Source: 14-2 sp963628035
Lineage (GTDB): Bacteria > Bacillota > Clostridia > Lachnospirales > Lachnospiraceae
NCBI GenBank assembly: GCA_963628035.1
Contig: CAVGED010000060.1
Location: 1 to 15,049, forward strand
DNA length: 15,049 nucleotides
Direction of reading: 5' to 3'
Position numbers and translations under genes: made by a program. The stretch's first letter is position 1. Each line of letters begins with the position of its first letter. A model generated the notes under the pieces. The model worked only from the letters and a program-made list of their open reading frames with translations. It was not told the DNA's origin and did not search any database. This document shows positions 6,963-13,980 of the stretch, piece by piece.

Positions 6963-8357
6963 TCAGCCAAGGAAGCTTCCTTCCTTCACCATCTGTGCCT
7001 GCACTGCCTTCACATCCACATTACGAACAAGACACCCTTCCTTCACTGCCTCTGCTGCGGCCACACCGGCCGCATGGCCCATTTCCATGCATGGCGGCAT
7101 TACCCGGACAGCGCCGGCGCCTTCGGAGGTGGCGGAAAGACTCCTCCCTGCCACCAGCAGCTGATCCACCTTTACCGGCACCAGGCTCCCAAAGGAAACG
7201 CCATACCATTCGCCATTTTCAATGGTCACATATTTGGTTCCGGCCGCGCCACCCGCTCCGCCATGAACGTCGATGGAATTGGAGGCCAACAAGATCACAT
7301 CCTCAGGGATGTTTCCGTTCAGCACATTATCTGCCGTCAATGTGGCTTCCCCCTTAATGTGTCGGCTCTCCCGTATACCAATGGTGGATGCACTGGAAAG
7401 CAGCTTTGCATTTTCACAGCCGGGGATATATTTTTTCAGAAACCGAAAGATCTCATCTACCTGCTGACGCCCGATTACCTCTGCCCGGGAGAGATCCTCC
7501 GCGCTGGTTCCGTCAATATCTGCAATGCGGGATATATTAACATTCCACTCATCCTTCTTAACGCTCTGGTAAATGCCAACCGTCCACCGGTTAATATTAA
7601 AATCTCCGTTTTTCTTTGCTTCTTCAATCTTCCAGTGAAATACGCCTCTGTCTGAACCGTCCACTACTACCCTGTTGCGGTACATATTTGCCTGCGCTTC
7701 TGCATCCACCTTTTTCCAGTCCACATTCCCGATACGGAAAAACATTGTGGACGGCTGTATGCGTCCACTGGCTTCATCCCCCAATTCGCAGGGAACTCCT
7801 GCACGGTATGCCACATCTGCATCCCCACTGCAATCGATCACAACCTTCGCCCGGATCATCTCCATGCCATTCTTTGAAGATATCACAATGCCCTTCATTG
7901 CGTCATCTTCCACCAACGGCTCCACAAAGCTGGTGTGATACAAGACTCTGACCTTTGCCTCTGTCAGCATCTCATCGATGACTCTTTTCAATATTTCCGG
8001 GTCAAAGGGCGCGCAATGATCATGCCCGCGGAAATGATATCCGGATACCGGATCTCCGGCTCTGCACTCCTCCGGGTGGATCGCTCCCCCCTGGGCAACC
8101 AAACGCTCGATAACCTCCTCAAACATACCGCGTATGATCATTTTATCTCCCGATTTATTATACGAGGTCATGAAAGGCCCCACCAGGCCAGCCGTAGCCA
8201 TTCCGCCTCCACACCCGTTCTGTTCAACCAGAACCGTATCGGCTCCGTTTCTGGCCGCCGCCACCGCCGCGCAAAAACCTGCCGGACCGCCGCCCACAAC
8301 AACTACATCACACCCGCACGTTATCGGTATTTCCAGTTGTTTTGTGATTTTATCCAT
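6963..8357 (-). CDS. FAD-dependent oxidoreductase (PF12831 type)
   Basis: A 464-residue flavoprotein. The start at 8357 is chosen because GGAGG lies 8 nt upstream; an in-frame ATG at 8387 has only a weak site. The Rossmann dinucleotide motif is VVVVGGGPAG (18-27), with the ribose-binding Glu at E45. GGGMATAGLVG (50-60) follows, then DCSGDAD (175-181), the second FAD contact, then GIRESRHIKGE (327-337), typical of this family. A C-terminal LLVAGRSLSAT segment (400-410) completes the FAD site. PF12831 proteins are common next to carbohydrate transporters and glycan enzymes in Firmicutes and are thought to oxidise hydroxyl groups, though few have been characterised. The enzyme looks cytoplasmic and would act on an imported sugar or polyol derivative. 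It sits between the transporter and the phosphoesterase genes of the same operon. Confidence 0.85.
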   Translation of the reverse strand: MDKITKQLEIPITCGCDVVVVGGGPAGFCAAVAAARNGADTVLVEQNGCGGGMATAGLVGPFMTSYNKSGDKMIIRGMFEEVIERLVAQGGAIHPEECRAGDPVSGYHFRGHDHCAPFDPEILKRVIDEMLTEAKVRVLYHTSFVEPLVEDDAMKGIVISSKNGMEMIRAKVVIDCSGDADVAYRAGVPCELGDEASGRIQPSTMFFRIGNVDWKKVDAEAQANMYRNRVVVDGSDRGVFHWKIEEAKKNGDFNINRWTVGIYQSVKKDEWNVNISRIADIDGTSAEDLSRAEVIGRQQVDEIFRFLKKYIPGCENAKLLSSASTIGIRESRHIKGEATLTADNVLNGNIPEDVILLASNSIDVHGGAGGAAGTKYVTIENGEWYGVSFGSLVPVKVDQLLVAGRSLSATSEGAGAVRVMPPCMEMGHAAGVAAAEAVKEGCLVRNVDVKAVQAQMVKEGSFLG

Positions 8358-8409
8358 TCTAACTTCCTCCAGCCTTTTTGATATCATTTATAAACCTTTT
8401 TCAAACTAT

Positions 8410-9246
8410 TCAACCTTTTACACCTGAAGAGGCGATTCCTTCAACAAAATGCTTCTGACATGACGCGAAGAGGATTAACGTGGGAATCAGCGCCAGCGCC
8501 GAGGCCGCCATGATCCAATGCGTCGGGTTCGAATCCTCCTCCATGTACCACCGAATGCTCTGTGAAACTACAAACTTCTTTTCATCAATCAGAAAGATCA
8601 ATGGCGACAGATACTCATTCCAGGAGGTGATAAAGGTCAAAATAACCATCGATACAACGGCCGGCTTGGTCAACGGCAGCATAATCCGCCCAAATATGCG
8701 AAAATGTCCCGCTCCATCTATCTTGGCGGCTTCCATCAGATCGTCTGGAAGGCCCATATAGAACTGACGCAACATAAACATGGTCGTCGCCCCAAAGAAA
8801 TTCGGCAGGATGATCGCCCACAGACTGTTATATAATCCTATGGTTTTAAACAACATAAACCGTGGAATGATCGTAACCTGAGATGGTATCATCATGGATG
8901 CAAGAAACAGCCCAAACAACACATTTTTCCCCTTGAATTTTATTTTGGCAAAGGAATATGCCGCTATGGATGCAAAACTCAGCTGGCCAACAATACTGCA
9001 GCCTGCCACAAAAAACGAATTTAAAAAGCTTCTGGCCATAGGTGCGTATTCATTGGTCCATACGTATGCATAATTCTTCCACTGAGGATCTTTTGGAAAC
9101 CATTTCCATTCTCTCGCAAACACCTCTGGAATGGTTTTCAGAGAAGTACACACCATCCAGATCAGAGGAATGGTAAAGACAAATGCAACGATTCCAATGA
9201 GCAATGTACGAATAACCGCCATGCTTTTTTGACGTCTGCTTATCAT
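8410..9246 (-). CDS. ABC transporter permease, CUT1 (MalG-type)
   Basis: A 278-residue membrane protein with about six transmembrane helices; the first is at about residues 12-34. The cytoplasmic EAA loop that docks the ATPase is clear: MEAAKIDGAG (171-180), followed by the conserved Pro of LPLTKP. Length and the C-terminal hydrophobic segment followed by FVEGIASSGVKG match MalG-type permeases of the carbohydrate uptake family 1. It starts 18 nt after the other permease with a GGGGG-type site. It should form the heterodimeric channel with the product of the gene before it. The substrate class (oligosaccharide, glycerol phosphate or similar) cannot be decided from the permease. Confidence 0.9.
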   Translation of the reverse strand: MISRRQKSMAVIRTLLIGIVAFVFTIPLIWMVCTSLKTIPEVFAREWKWFPKDPQWKNYAYVWTNEYAPMARSFLNSFFVAGCSIVGQLSFASIAAYSFAKIKFKGKNVLFGLFLASMMIPSQVTIIPRFMLFKTIGLYNSLWAIILPNFFGATTMFMLRQFYMGLPDDLMEAAKIDGAGHFRIFGRIMLPLTKPAVVSMVILTFITSWNEYLSPLIFLIDEKKFVVSQSIRWYMEEDSNPTHWIMAASALALIPTLILFASCQKHFVEGIASSGVKG

Positions 9247-9264
9247 CTGTTATTCCCCCCTCTC

Positions 9265-10143
9265 TTAATAGTGAACCCACTTTTTCTGAACCCAGAACTG
9301 AAAGCGGGTAATGATCAGTATCATCACAAACAGAACCATGGCTTCCGCCGAAGCATAGCCAAACTCGTATTTGCCAAACGCCGAAGAATAAATTCTCTGA
9401 ACAATGGACGTATTGCTGGCCTGCGTCGTTCCCATGGTAATAATATTGACTGCCGAAAACAGCTTAAATACGGCAATAAAACGTACAATGCACAGATAAA
9501 AGGTAGTGGGTGAGATCATGGGAAATGTAATTTTCCAGAATTTCTTCCATCCGCTTGCCCCGTCAATATCCGCAGCCTCATACAGATTTCTCGGTACATT
9601 CTGCAGAGCCGCCATGTAGATAACCAGCTCATATCCCAGCGCAGTCCAGATGACCAGCAGAATGATTGGGACTTTATTTACGCTTGGCGTGGTAATCCAG
9701 TCTATCGCCTCTATGCCAAACAATGCGCCCAGAGCCCTGTTAATGATCCCTTCTCTGTTGAACAGGAACTTGAATACCGCAGCCAGCGCAACTGTGTTGG
9801 AAATATATGGAATAAAAAAGGCCATTCGAAGCGTCTTTTTAAAATATACCTTATTGTTTAACAGATAAGCCAATCCCAGTGCAATGATGATCGACGTAGG
9901 CACTGTGGCAATGGCATACACAAAGGTATTCTTGATCGCCTGGATAAATCGCGCATCCTCCACAAGCCGCGTGAAATTCTTCAGGCCAACCCACTTCAAG
10001 GATTTCCAGCCTCCGATAAAATTCCATTTCGTAAAAGACAACCCAATGGAGGCCAGAAAAGGAAAAGCAACGAAAGCCAGAAACGCGATCAGCATCGGCG
10101 TCACAAATAACCATCCGATCATATTTTCTTTGCGTTTATTCAT
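9265..10143 (-). CDS. ABC transporter permease, CUT1 (MalF/UgpA-type)
   Basis: A 292-residue membrane protein. The first helix covers about residues 9-36, followed by a short periplasm-side-like loop with the GLKNF signature (53-57) seen in UgpA/LacF-type permeases. The EAA loop is YEAADIDGASGWKKF (188-202). An AGAGG-like site precedes the ATG. It pairs with the MalG-type permease to form the channel. Between it and the solute-binding protein gene is a 135-nt gap holding a strong hairpin, so it is probably expressed at a lower level than the binding protein. No ATPase gene is in the operon, so a shared MsiK-like ATPase is likely. Confidence 0.9.
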   Translation of the reverse strand: MNKRKENMIGWLFVTPMLIAFLAFVAFPFLASIGLSFTKWNFIGGWKSLKWVGLKNFTRLVEDARFIQAIKNTFVYAIATVPTSIIIALGLAYLLNNKVYFKKTLRMAFFIPYISNTVALAAVFKFLFNREGIINRALGALFGIEAIDWITTPSVNKVPIILLVIWTALGYELVIYMAALQNVPRNLYEAADIDGASGWKKFWKITFPMISPTTFYLCIVRFIAVFKLFSAVNIITMGTTQASNTSIVQRIYSSAFGKYEFGYASAEAMVLFVMILIITRFQFWVQKKWVHY

Positions 10144-10201
10144 GTCATCAACCTCTTTTCATTAGAAATTCAAAATTCAGATTTGCTGAGACATCCAGAC
10201 A

Positions 10202-10241
10202 ATTACTGCCCGGGCGAGGCTCGGTTCGTCCGGGCAGTAAT
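10202..10241 (-). promoter_or_regulatory. Intercistronic hairpin after the solute-binding protein gene
   Basis: A perfect 12-bp stem (ATTACTGCCCGG with its complement, arms 10202-10213 and 10230-10241) encloses a 16-nt loop. There is no U-tract after it, so it looks like an mRNA-stabilising or partial-termination hairpin that keeps the binding protein in excess over the permeases rather than a full terminator. Confidence 0.6.
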
Positions 10242-10278
10242 GCAGTTCTTAAGCAATCCTGCAGGTATCTGTCAAAGA

Positions 10279-11721
10279 TTATTTTGCATTATCGATGGCT
10301 TCCTTGATCAGCTTGTCTGCTTCCTCCTTTGCAGCCTTCATGGCCTCTTCCGGCGTCATGGTTCCCTGATGGGCGTACATACCATACTCATTGCATATAC
10401 TCGCCAGATCAGAATATGCCCACAGATAAGTGTCAATATAAGCCTCTGCTTCGTAGTTCGTCACAACGCGCTCAAAACTCTTCAGATCAACAAGCTTTTC
10501 TGCATTTTCTTTGGATCCGAATACCAGATCGACGATATTGTTGGGATCGGTACCTTTCCATGCAGATGCGTGACCTGCGTTAACCAGATATTTTACGCCA
10601 TGCGTGGAATACCATGCTAACCAGTACCAGGCTGCCTCTTCATCCTTTGCGCCGGTGCAGATACCTGCATGTGAGTAAATCGGAATACCTTCCATGTAAT
10701 TGGTCTGACCCTTTTCCTCAACCGGATAAGGCGCAAAGCCGGTGACCCAGTCAACCGGATATGTCTCCTGATCCCGAAGGAAACGAAGCAGATTGCAGAT
10801 CACTACAGAGGATGTATAGTGCTGCAGGAAAACGCCTGCCGCACTTGAGCCGTCTGCACGGTATGTCGTCAGCGGATACCAGATCTCCTCGGTCTGCTCC
10901 GCATTGATCTCACGCTTCAGCGCATTGACAATCAACGGGTCCGTAAAATTGGAAGCAGTGCCGTCCTCAACATAATATTGATCGTGTCCATGAACCTGAT
11001 ACCATGGGTACGTATAATAATTGATGGACATGTAATCGGAACCTCCATATACCAGAACCTTGCCGTCGGAATCCTTCTGAGTCATCTTACGGCATGCATC
11101 AAGATATTCATCCCAGGTCCACTCCGTGGGCAGCTCCCCAAGGCCCGCATTGTTCCAGTCAGTCATGTTGATGGCTACATAGTTGCCCAGGCCGCCGCAG
11201 GGGAAGGTGTAATACTCACCGTCATAGACATATTTGTCGCTTCCCCACTCCTTGAGAACATCAATATTATACTTTTTGATGTAATCTGTTAGAGATTGAA
11301 ACATGCCTCCTTCCCATCTCTTGTTGGTTTGATTCAGACCAAAGCTTGCCAGAACATCGACCTCTCCCGCCATGATTGCGGAATTTACGCCAACGTTACC
11401 CTCTGAATTGTTTTTGTAAGTGTGCAGCTCGATCTTAACGTTGGGGTAGGTCTCATTGAACTCTGCGATCATATCGTCCATGCCCTGGTTCCCCTTAAAA
11501 GGAATGTAAAATCGCACCGTACCTGAGACAGAAGCCGGGTCGTCGGCAAAGACCCAATGGCCAAGCTCATAATCCTTTGACGTTGACGGATCACCTGTAT
11601 TCGTCGGATCTTTCTCATCCGGCTGATCCGTGTCTTCGTCTTTTCCTCCGCATGCCGCCATCGACAGTACCATAACCAGCGCAAGCAGCAACGCCATTCC
11701 ACGTTTGAACATTTTTTTCAT
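10279..11721 (-). CDS. Extracellular solute-binding lipoprotein, family 1 (sugar-type)
   Basis: A 480-residue lipoprotein and the first gene of the operon. The start has AGGAGG 7 nt upstream. Basic residues, a hydrophobic stretch and the lipobox SMAAC give lipidated Cys24. An acidic, Asp/Thr-rich linker (about 27-50) follows. The rest is the two-lobe binding fold of family 1 proteins: VRFYIPFKGNQGMDDMIAEF near residues 68-87 is the usual first strand and helix, and the DYMSINYYTYPWYQVHG region has the aromatic residues that line sugar sites. It should capture the substrate at the outer membrane face and deliver it to the two permeases. Many aromatic residues favour a carbohydrate or polyol ligand. 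The G3P-binding UgpB type is possible but I see no decisive signature. Confidence 0.88.
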   Translation of the reverse strand: MKKMFKRGMALLLALVMVLSMAACGGKDEDTDQPDEKDPTNTGDPSTSKDYELGHWVFADDPASVSGTVRFYIPFKGNQGMDDMIAEFNETYPNVKIELHTYKNNSEGNVGVNSAIMAGEVDVLASFGLNQTNKRWEGGMFQSLTDYIKKYNIDVLKEWGSDKYVYDGEYYTFPCGGLGNYVAINMTDWNNAGLGELPTEWTWDEYLDACRKMTQKDSDGKVLVYGGSDYMSINYYTYPWYQVHGHDQYYVEDGTASNFTDPLIVNALKREINAEQTEEIWYPLTTYRADGSSAAGVFLQHYTSSVVICNLLRFLRDQETYPVDWVTGFAPYPVEEKGQTNYMEGIPIYSHAGICTGAKDEEAAWYWLAWYSTHGVKYLVNAGHASAWKGTDPNNIVDLVFGSKENAEKLVDLKSFERVVTNYEAEAYIDTYLWAYSDLASICNEYGMYAHQGTMTPEEAMKAAKEEADKLIKEAIDNAK

Positions 11722-11764
11722 TTTGTTTCCTCCTTTTTTGTCACCTTCAGTGTTTTTTCGTTCT

Positions 11765-11797
11765 AATTGATATATCCAGTATATGATTTTATCAATT
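11765..11797. promoter_or_regulatory. Candidate operator: 8-bp inverted repeat flanking the -10
   Basis: AATTGATA (11765-11772) and TATCAATT (11790-11797) are perfect complements 17 nt apart, on either side of the operon's -10 box. The position suits a repressor that blocks polymerase, most simply the divergent DeoR protein. The binding is inferred. Confidence 0.45.
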
Positions 11798-11806
11798 TTT
11801 CGTCAA
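11778..11806 (-). promoter_or_regulatory. Promoter of the transporter-phosphoesterase operon
   Basis: On the minus strand TTGACG (11806-11801) and TATACT (11783-11778) are 17 nt apart, with the start codon about 57 nt downstream of the -10. The -10 lies between the two arms of an inverted repeat. Confidence 0.7.
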
Positions 11807-11825
11807 TAGAGGGGTAAATATTGAC
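11802..11825. promoter_or_regulatory. Candidate operator: inverted repeat joining the two divergent -35 boxes
   Basis: GTCAATA (11802-11808) and TATTGAC (11819-11825) are perfect 7-bp arms separated by 10 nt. Each arm contains a -35 element of one of the divergent promoters. A protein bound here could repress both. Part of the repeat is also the symmetry of two TTGAC boxes, so chance is not excluded. Confidence 0.45.
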
Positions 11826-11848
11826 AAATTTTCACGATATGATATACT
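11821..11848 (+). promoter_or_regulatory. Promoter of the first DeoR-family gene
   Basis: TTGACA (11821-11826) and TATACT (11843-11848) are 16 nt apart, about 44 nt ahead of the start codon. It diverges from the operon promoter, with the two -35 boxes 14 bp apart. Confidence 0.65.
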
Positions 11849-11892
11849 AATTTCATAAATCCTTCATTTTTTATTATCATAGAGGTGTTTCG

Positions 11893-12660
11893 ATGGACAA
11901 AGAAAATCGTCAACTGGAAATTCTGAATCTGATACGACAGGAAAAATGTTCCTCGGTCAAGGAACTGTGCTCTATGGTCTATGCCAGCGATGCAACCGTC
12001 CGGCGAGATCTCCACATTCTGGAGCAGAAAGGTCTGATCCGTCTCCTTTATGGGAACATTATTCCCCTGACGGAAAAACCGCGTGATCCTCCTTTTGCAT
12101 TTCGTGAACATCAGGCGAAAACCACAAAGCTCGCTATCGGACGTTATGCCGCCAGCCTGATCCACCCCAATACCAGCGTGATCCTTGATTCCTCCTCAAG
12201 CGCCATGTATATGGCAGATTACATCAACCCGGATCACGGCATCACAGTCTTTACCAACTGTATCAAAACTGCGATCCGGCTGTATGACAAAAACATCAAA
12301 GTGTTCCTCCTTGGCGGAATGATCGACACCAAGAGCCTTGTAACCAACAGCGCCTGGACGCTGGACACAATTCGTACCGTCAGTGCCGACTATCTGTTTT
12401 TTTCCGCCCAGTCTCTGACTGCCAACGGCTGTATTGCCGGCGAATCAGACATTGGCGTACAGATCCGCCAATATATGATCAGACAGGCAAACCGCCAGTA
12501 TTTTCTTTGCAATGCGGAAAAGATTGGTACCACATCCACCTTCATGCTTTGCAAGACCTCCGATATTACCGGCGTGATCACAAACACGGACATCTCATTC
12601 ATTCCTGATATCAACTTCGTCAATATAAATGATGTGGAAACCGGAAGAACGCTTATATAA
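11893..12660 (+). CDS. DeoR-family transcriptional repressor, divergent from the transporter operon
   Basis: A 255-residue regulator with a GAGGTG site before the ATG. The N-terminal winged helix-turn-helix (about 5-60) has the signature VKELCSMVYASDATVRRDL followed by LEQKGLIRLLYG. The C-terminal DeoRC sensor domain (about 75-235) shows ILDSSSSAMY (the phosphate-loop strand and turn), VFTNC, FLLGG, ADYLFFSAQ and the late FLCNAEKIG with the conserved Lys. Members usually bind phosphorylated sugars, which release DNA. Divergent orientation to the operon implies local control. SSSS replaces the more usual GG/GS-T at the phosphate loop, so the ligand could differ from a standard sugar phosphate. 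It is a paralogue of the regulator at 13981. Confidence 0.88.
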   Translation: MDKENRQLEILNLIRQEKCSSVKELCSMVYASDATVRRDLHILEQKGLIRLLYGNIIPLTEKPRDPPFAFREHQAKTTKLAIGRYAASLIHPNTSVILDSSSSAMYMADYINPDHGITVFTNCIKTAIRLYDKNIKVFLLGGMIDTKSLVTNSAWTLDTIRTVSADYLFFSAQSLTANGCIAGESDIGVQIRQYMIRQANRQYFLCNAEKIGTTSTFMLCKTSDITGVITNTDISFIPDINFVNINDVETGRTLI

Positions 12661-12667
12661 TCGAGTA

Positions 12668-12698
12668 GGGGCGGTTCTGAACACTTCAGACCCGCCCC
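12668..12698. terminator. Hairpin between convergent genes, possible bidirectional terminator
   Basis: A 7-bp GC stem (GGGGCGG with CCGCCCC), one mismatch and a further 6 bp (TCTGAA with TTCAGA) enclose a 3-nt loop. It lies between the converging ends of the DeoR and dehydrogenase genes. Neither side has a clear U-tract, so the terminator call rests on position and stem strength. Confidence 0.5.
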
Positions 12699-12743
12699 CG
12701 GCGTATGAATCTATTATTATGTATCTATTAATTTGAATGTAAC

Positions 12744-13781
12744 CTACAGTTCCATCTCCGTCTCAAACGCTTTCCATGGAATATCAAGCTTCTTCCCCTG
12801 ATTGATCAGCTCATCCACATGCAGCAGCAACGGGAAATCACAAGCCTGCACCTTTCCGGCCGCTACCATTGCGCGGATCGCCTCCGCTGTTCTGGTGGCG
12901 ATAACAATAGACTCCAGCGTCACACCGGAAAGTACCTCCATCGCCTCGTCGAAGCTCATTCCAGTACCCAGCAGCGTACCGATTTTCCTGGTCCGCCCAC
13001 CAAATACAGTCACATACAGATCCCCTGACAACAGGCGCACATTGGAAGGATGTCCGCCGCACAGGTCAAGAATGCGGATCATCTCCGTCACGGACTGTCC
13101 AAACAGCGCCGCCTGTGAATTGTAATGCTCGAACTCTCTTCCTTCTCTCTTATAAGACATACCAATGGCAAGACTTACGCCCAGCGCATACGCATTCTTC
13201 ATAGCCACTGCACATTCCACGCCCCGCACATCCGTAGAGAGGCTCACGTTATAATACTCCGTCTCAAAAAGCGACTTGATCCAGCGCAGCATCTCCATAT
13301 TGCGTCCGCAGAAGGTTACCTCCGTAAAATCCTTGTCCGCCAGCTCATAGCTGGTACAGGGACCGCCGATAGCATTAAAGGATATCTTCTTGTCTGTACT
13401 CTCCTCAAAGATCTCCGGATAAGACTTCAAGGAACCGTCGGGATAATTTACCATCCCCTTCGTGACAGAAAGCACCGGCAGATCCTCCGGAATCTGTGGG
13501 ATCATCTCTTCGATAAACCAGTCAAGGCCAAAGCTGCTGACTCCATTAATATACAGATCCGCCCCCTCCATTGCCTTCTTCACATCCTCAAAATAATACC
13601 ATTCCACGCCTTCCGGCATCTTTCGCTTCATGGTCAGATGCTCATTGGTCTTTTGGCCATACGCAATAATATCATGATCCAAAGGCGAGCCAACCAGCCT
13701 TACCTTATGGCCATTCTCACACAGCGGCACTGCCAGAGCAGAACCCATCATACCGGAACCCACAACAACAACTGTACTCAT
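12744..13781 (-). CDS. GpsA-like NAD(P)-dependent glycerol-3-phosphate-type dehydrogenase
   Basis: A 345-residue dehydrogenase. The ATG at 13781 is chosen for its AGGAGG site 9 nt upstream; a longer frame to 13811 adds ten residues with no site. N-terminal Rossmann domain: VVVVGSGMMGSALA (4-17). Catalytic-domain landmarks of the GpsA family are present: VTKGM with K108, GGPCTSYELA in place of the usual SGPSFA-E-A (139-148), the catalytic Lys in AVAMKNAYALG (K195), SGDLYVTVFGGRTRK (252-266) matching the GDL-T-SRN segment, and a helical C-terminus. The reaction would be interconversion of dihydroxyacetone phosphate and glycerol 3-phosphate or a close analogue. Its own divergent DeoR regulator suggests inducible catabolic use rather than housekeeping phospholipid synthesis. 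The substitutions in the substrate loops leave room for another polyol phosphate. Confidence 0.8.
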   Translation of the reverse strand: MSTVVVVGSGMMGSALAVPLCENGHKVRLVGSPLDHDIIAYGQKTNEHLTMKRKMPEGVEWYYFEDVKKAMEGADLYINGVSSFGLDWFIEEMIPQIPEDLPVLSVTKGMVNYPDGSLKSYPEIFEESTDKKISFNAIGGPCTSYELADKDFTEVTFCGRNMEMLRWIKSLFETEYYNVSLSTDVRGVECAVAMKNAYALGVSLAIGMSYKREGREFEHYNSQAALFGQSVTEMIRILDLCGGHPSNVRLLSGDLYVTVFGGRTRKIGTLLGTGMSFDEAMEVLSGVTLESIVIATRTAEAIRAMVAAGKVQACDFPLLLHVDELINQGKKLDIPWKAFETEMEL

Positions 13782-13833
13782 ACTCCATTTCCTCCTGTCA
13801 ATTTTAATCATATCTTTTCATCTCAAAGCGGAC

Positions 13834-13862
13834 TTGCTTTCTTGTCCGTTTTTCGCTATAAT
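13834..13862 (+). promoter_or_regulatory. Promoter of the second DeoR-family gene
   Basis: TTGCTT (13834-13839) and a perfect TATAAT (13857-13862) are 17 nt apart, giving a leader of about 110 nt. It overlaps the opposing promoter so that each would be read through by the other. CGGAC (13829-13833) and GTCCG (13844-13848) form an inverted repeat bracketing its -35. Confidence 0.5.
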
Positions 13863-13863
13863 C

Positions 13864-13892
13864 ACTATATATTTGTTTCTTTTATTCGTCAA
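13864..13892 (-). promoter_or_regulatory. Promoter of the GpsA-like gene
   Basis: On the minus strand TTGACG (13892-13887) and TATAGT (13869-13864) are 17 nt apart. The -35 and flanking TTCGTCAA are the same as in the transporter operon promoter. Confidence 0.65.
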
Positions 13893-13920
13893 CGGATGGC
13901 GGTAAGATTGAAAGTTTGTC
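13885..13920. promoter_or_regulatory. Element shared with the other DeoR control region
   Basis: This stretch aligns with 11799-11833: both have TTCGTCAA, then GGTAA, then ATTGA and a T-rich end with TC, in the same order and with nearly the same spacing. In both cases it lies between the DeoR start and the minus-strand gene's promoter, as a common operator would. The alignment was made by eye and includes three small gaps. Confidence 0.4.
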
Positions 13921-13980
13921 ATAATTTTTCGCAAACTCTCGCAAAGATTGTCACCATCCTATTTATCAGGAGGATCGTTC

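Noticed and set aside
6861..7655. 264-codon plus-strand frame, with an overlapping 183-codon frame
   Set aside because: Antisense to the FAD oxidoreductase, low-complexity Pro/His/Arg composition and no start signal.
8358..8387. Longer N-terminus for the FAD oxidoreductase
   Set aside because: The upstream ATG has a weak ribosome binding site, while the ATG at 8357 has GGAGG at good spacing and leads directly into the Rossmann fold.
11722..11892. CcpA (cre) site in the operon control region
   Set aside because: I looked for the cre palindrome and found no acceptable match.
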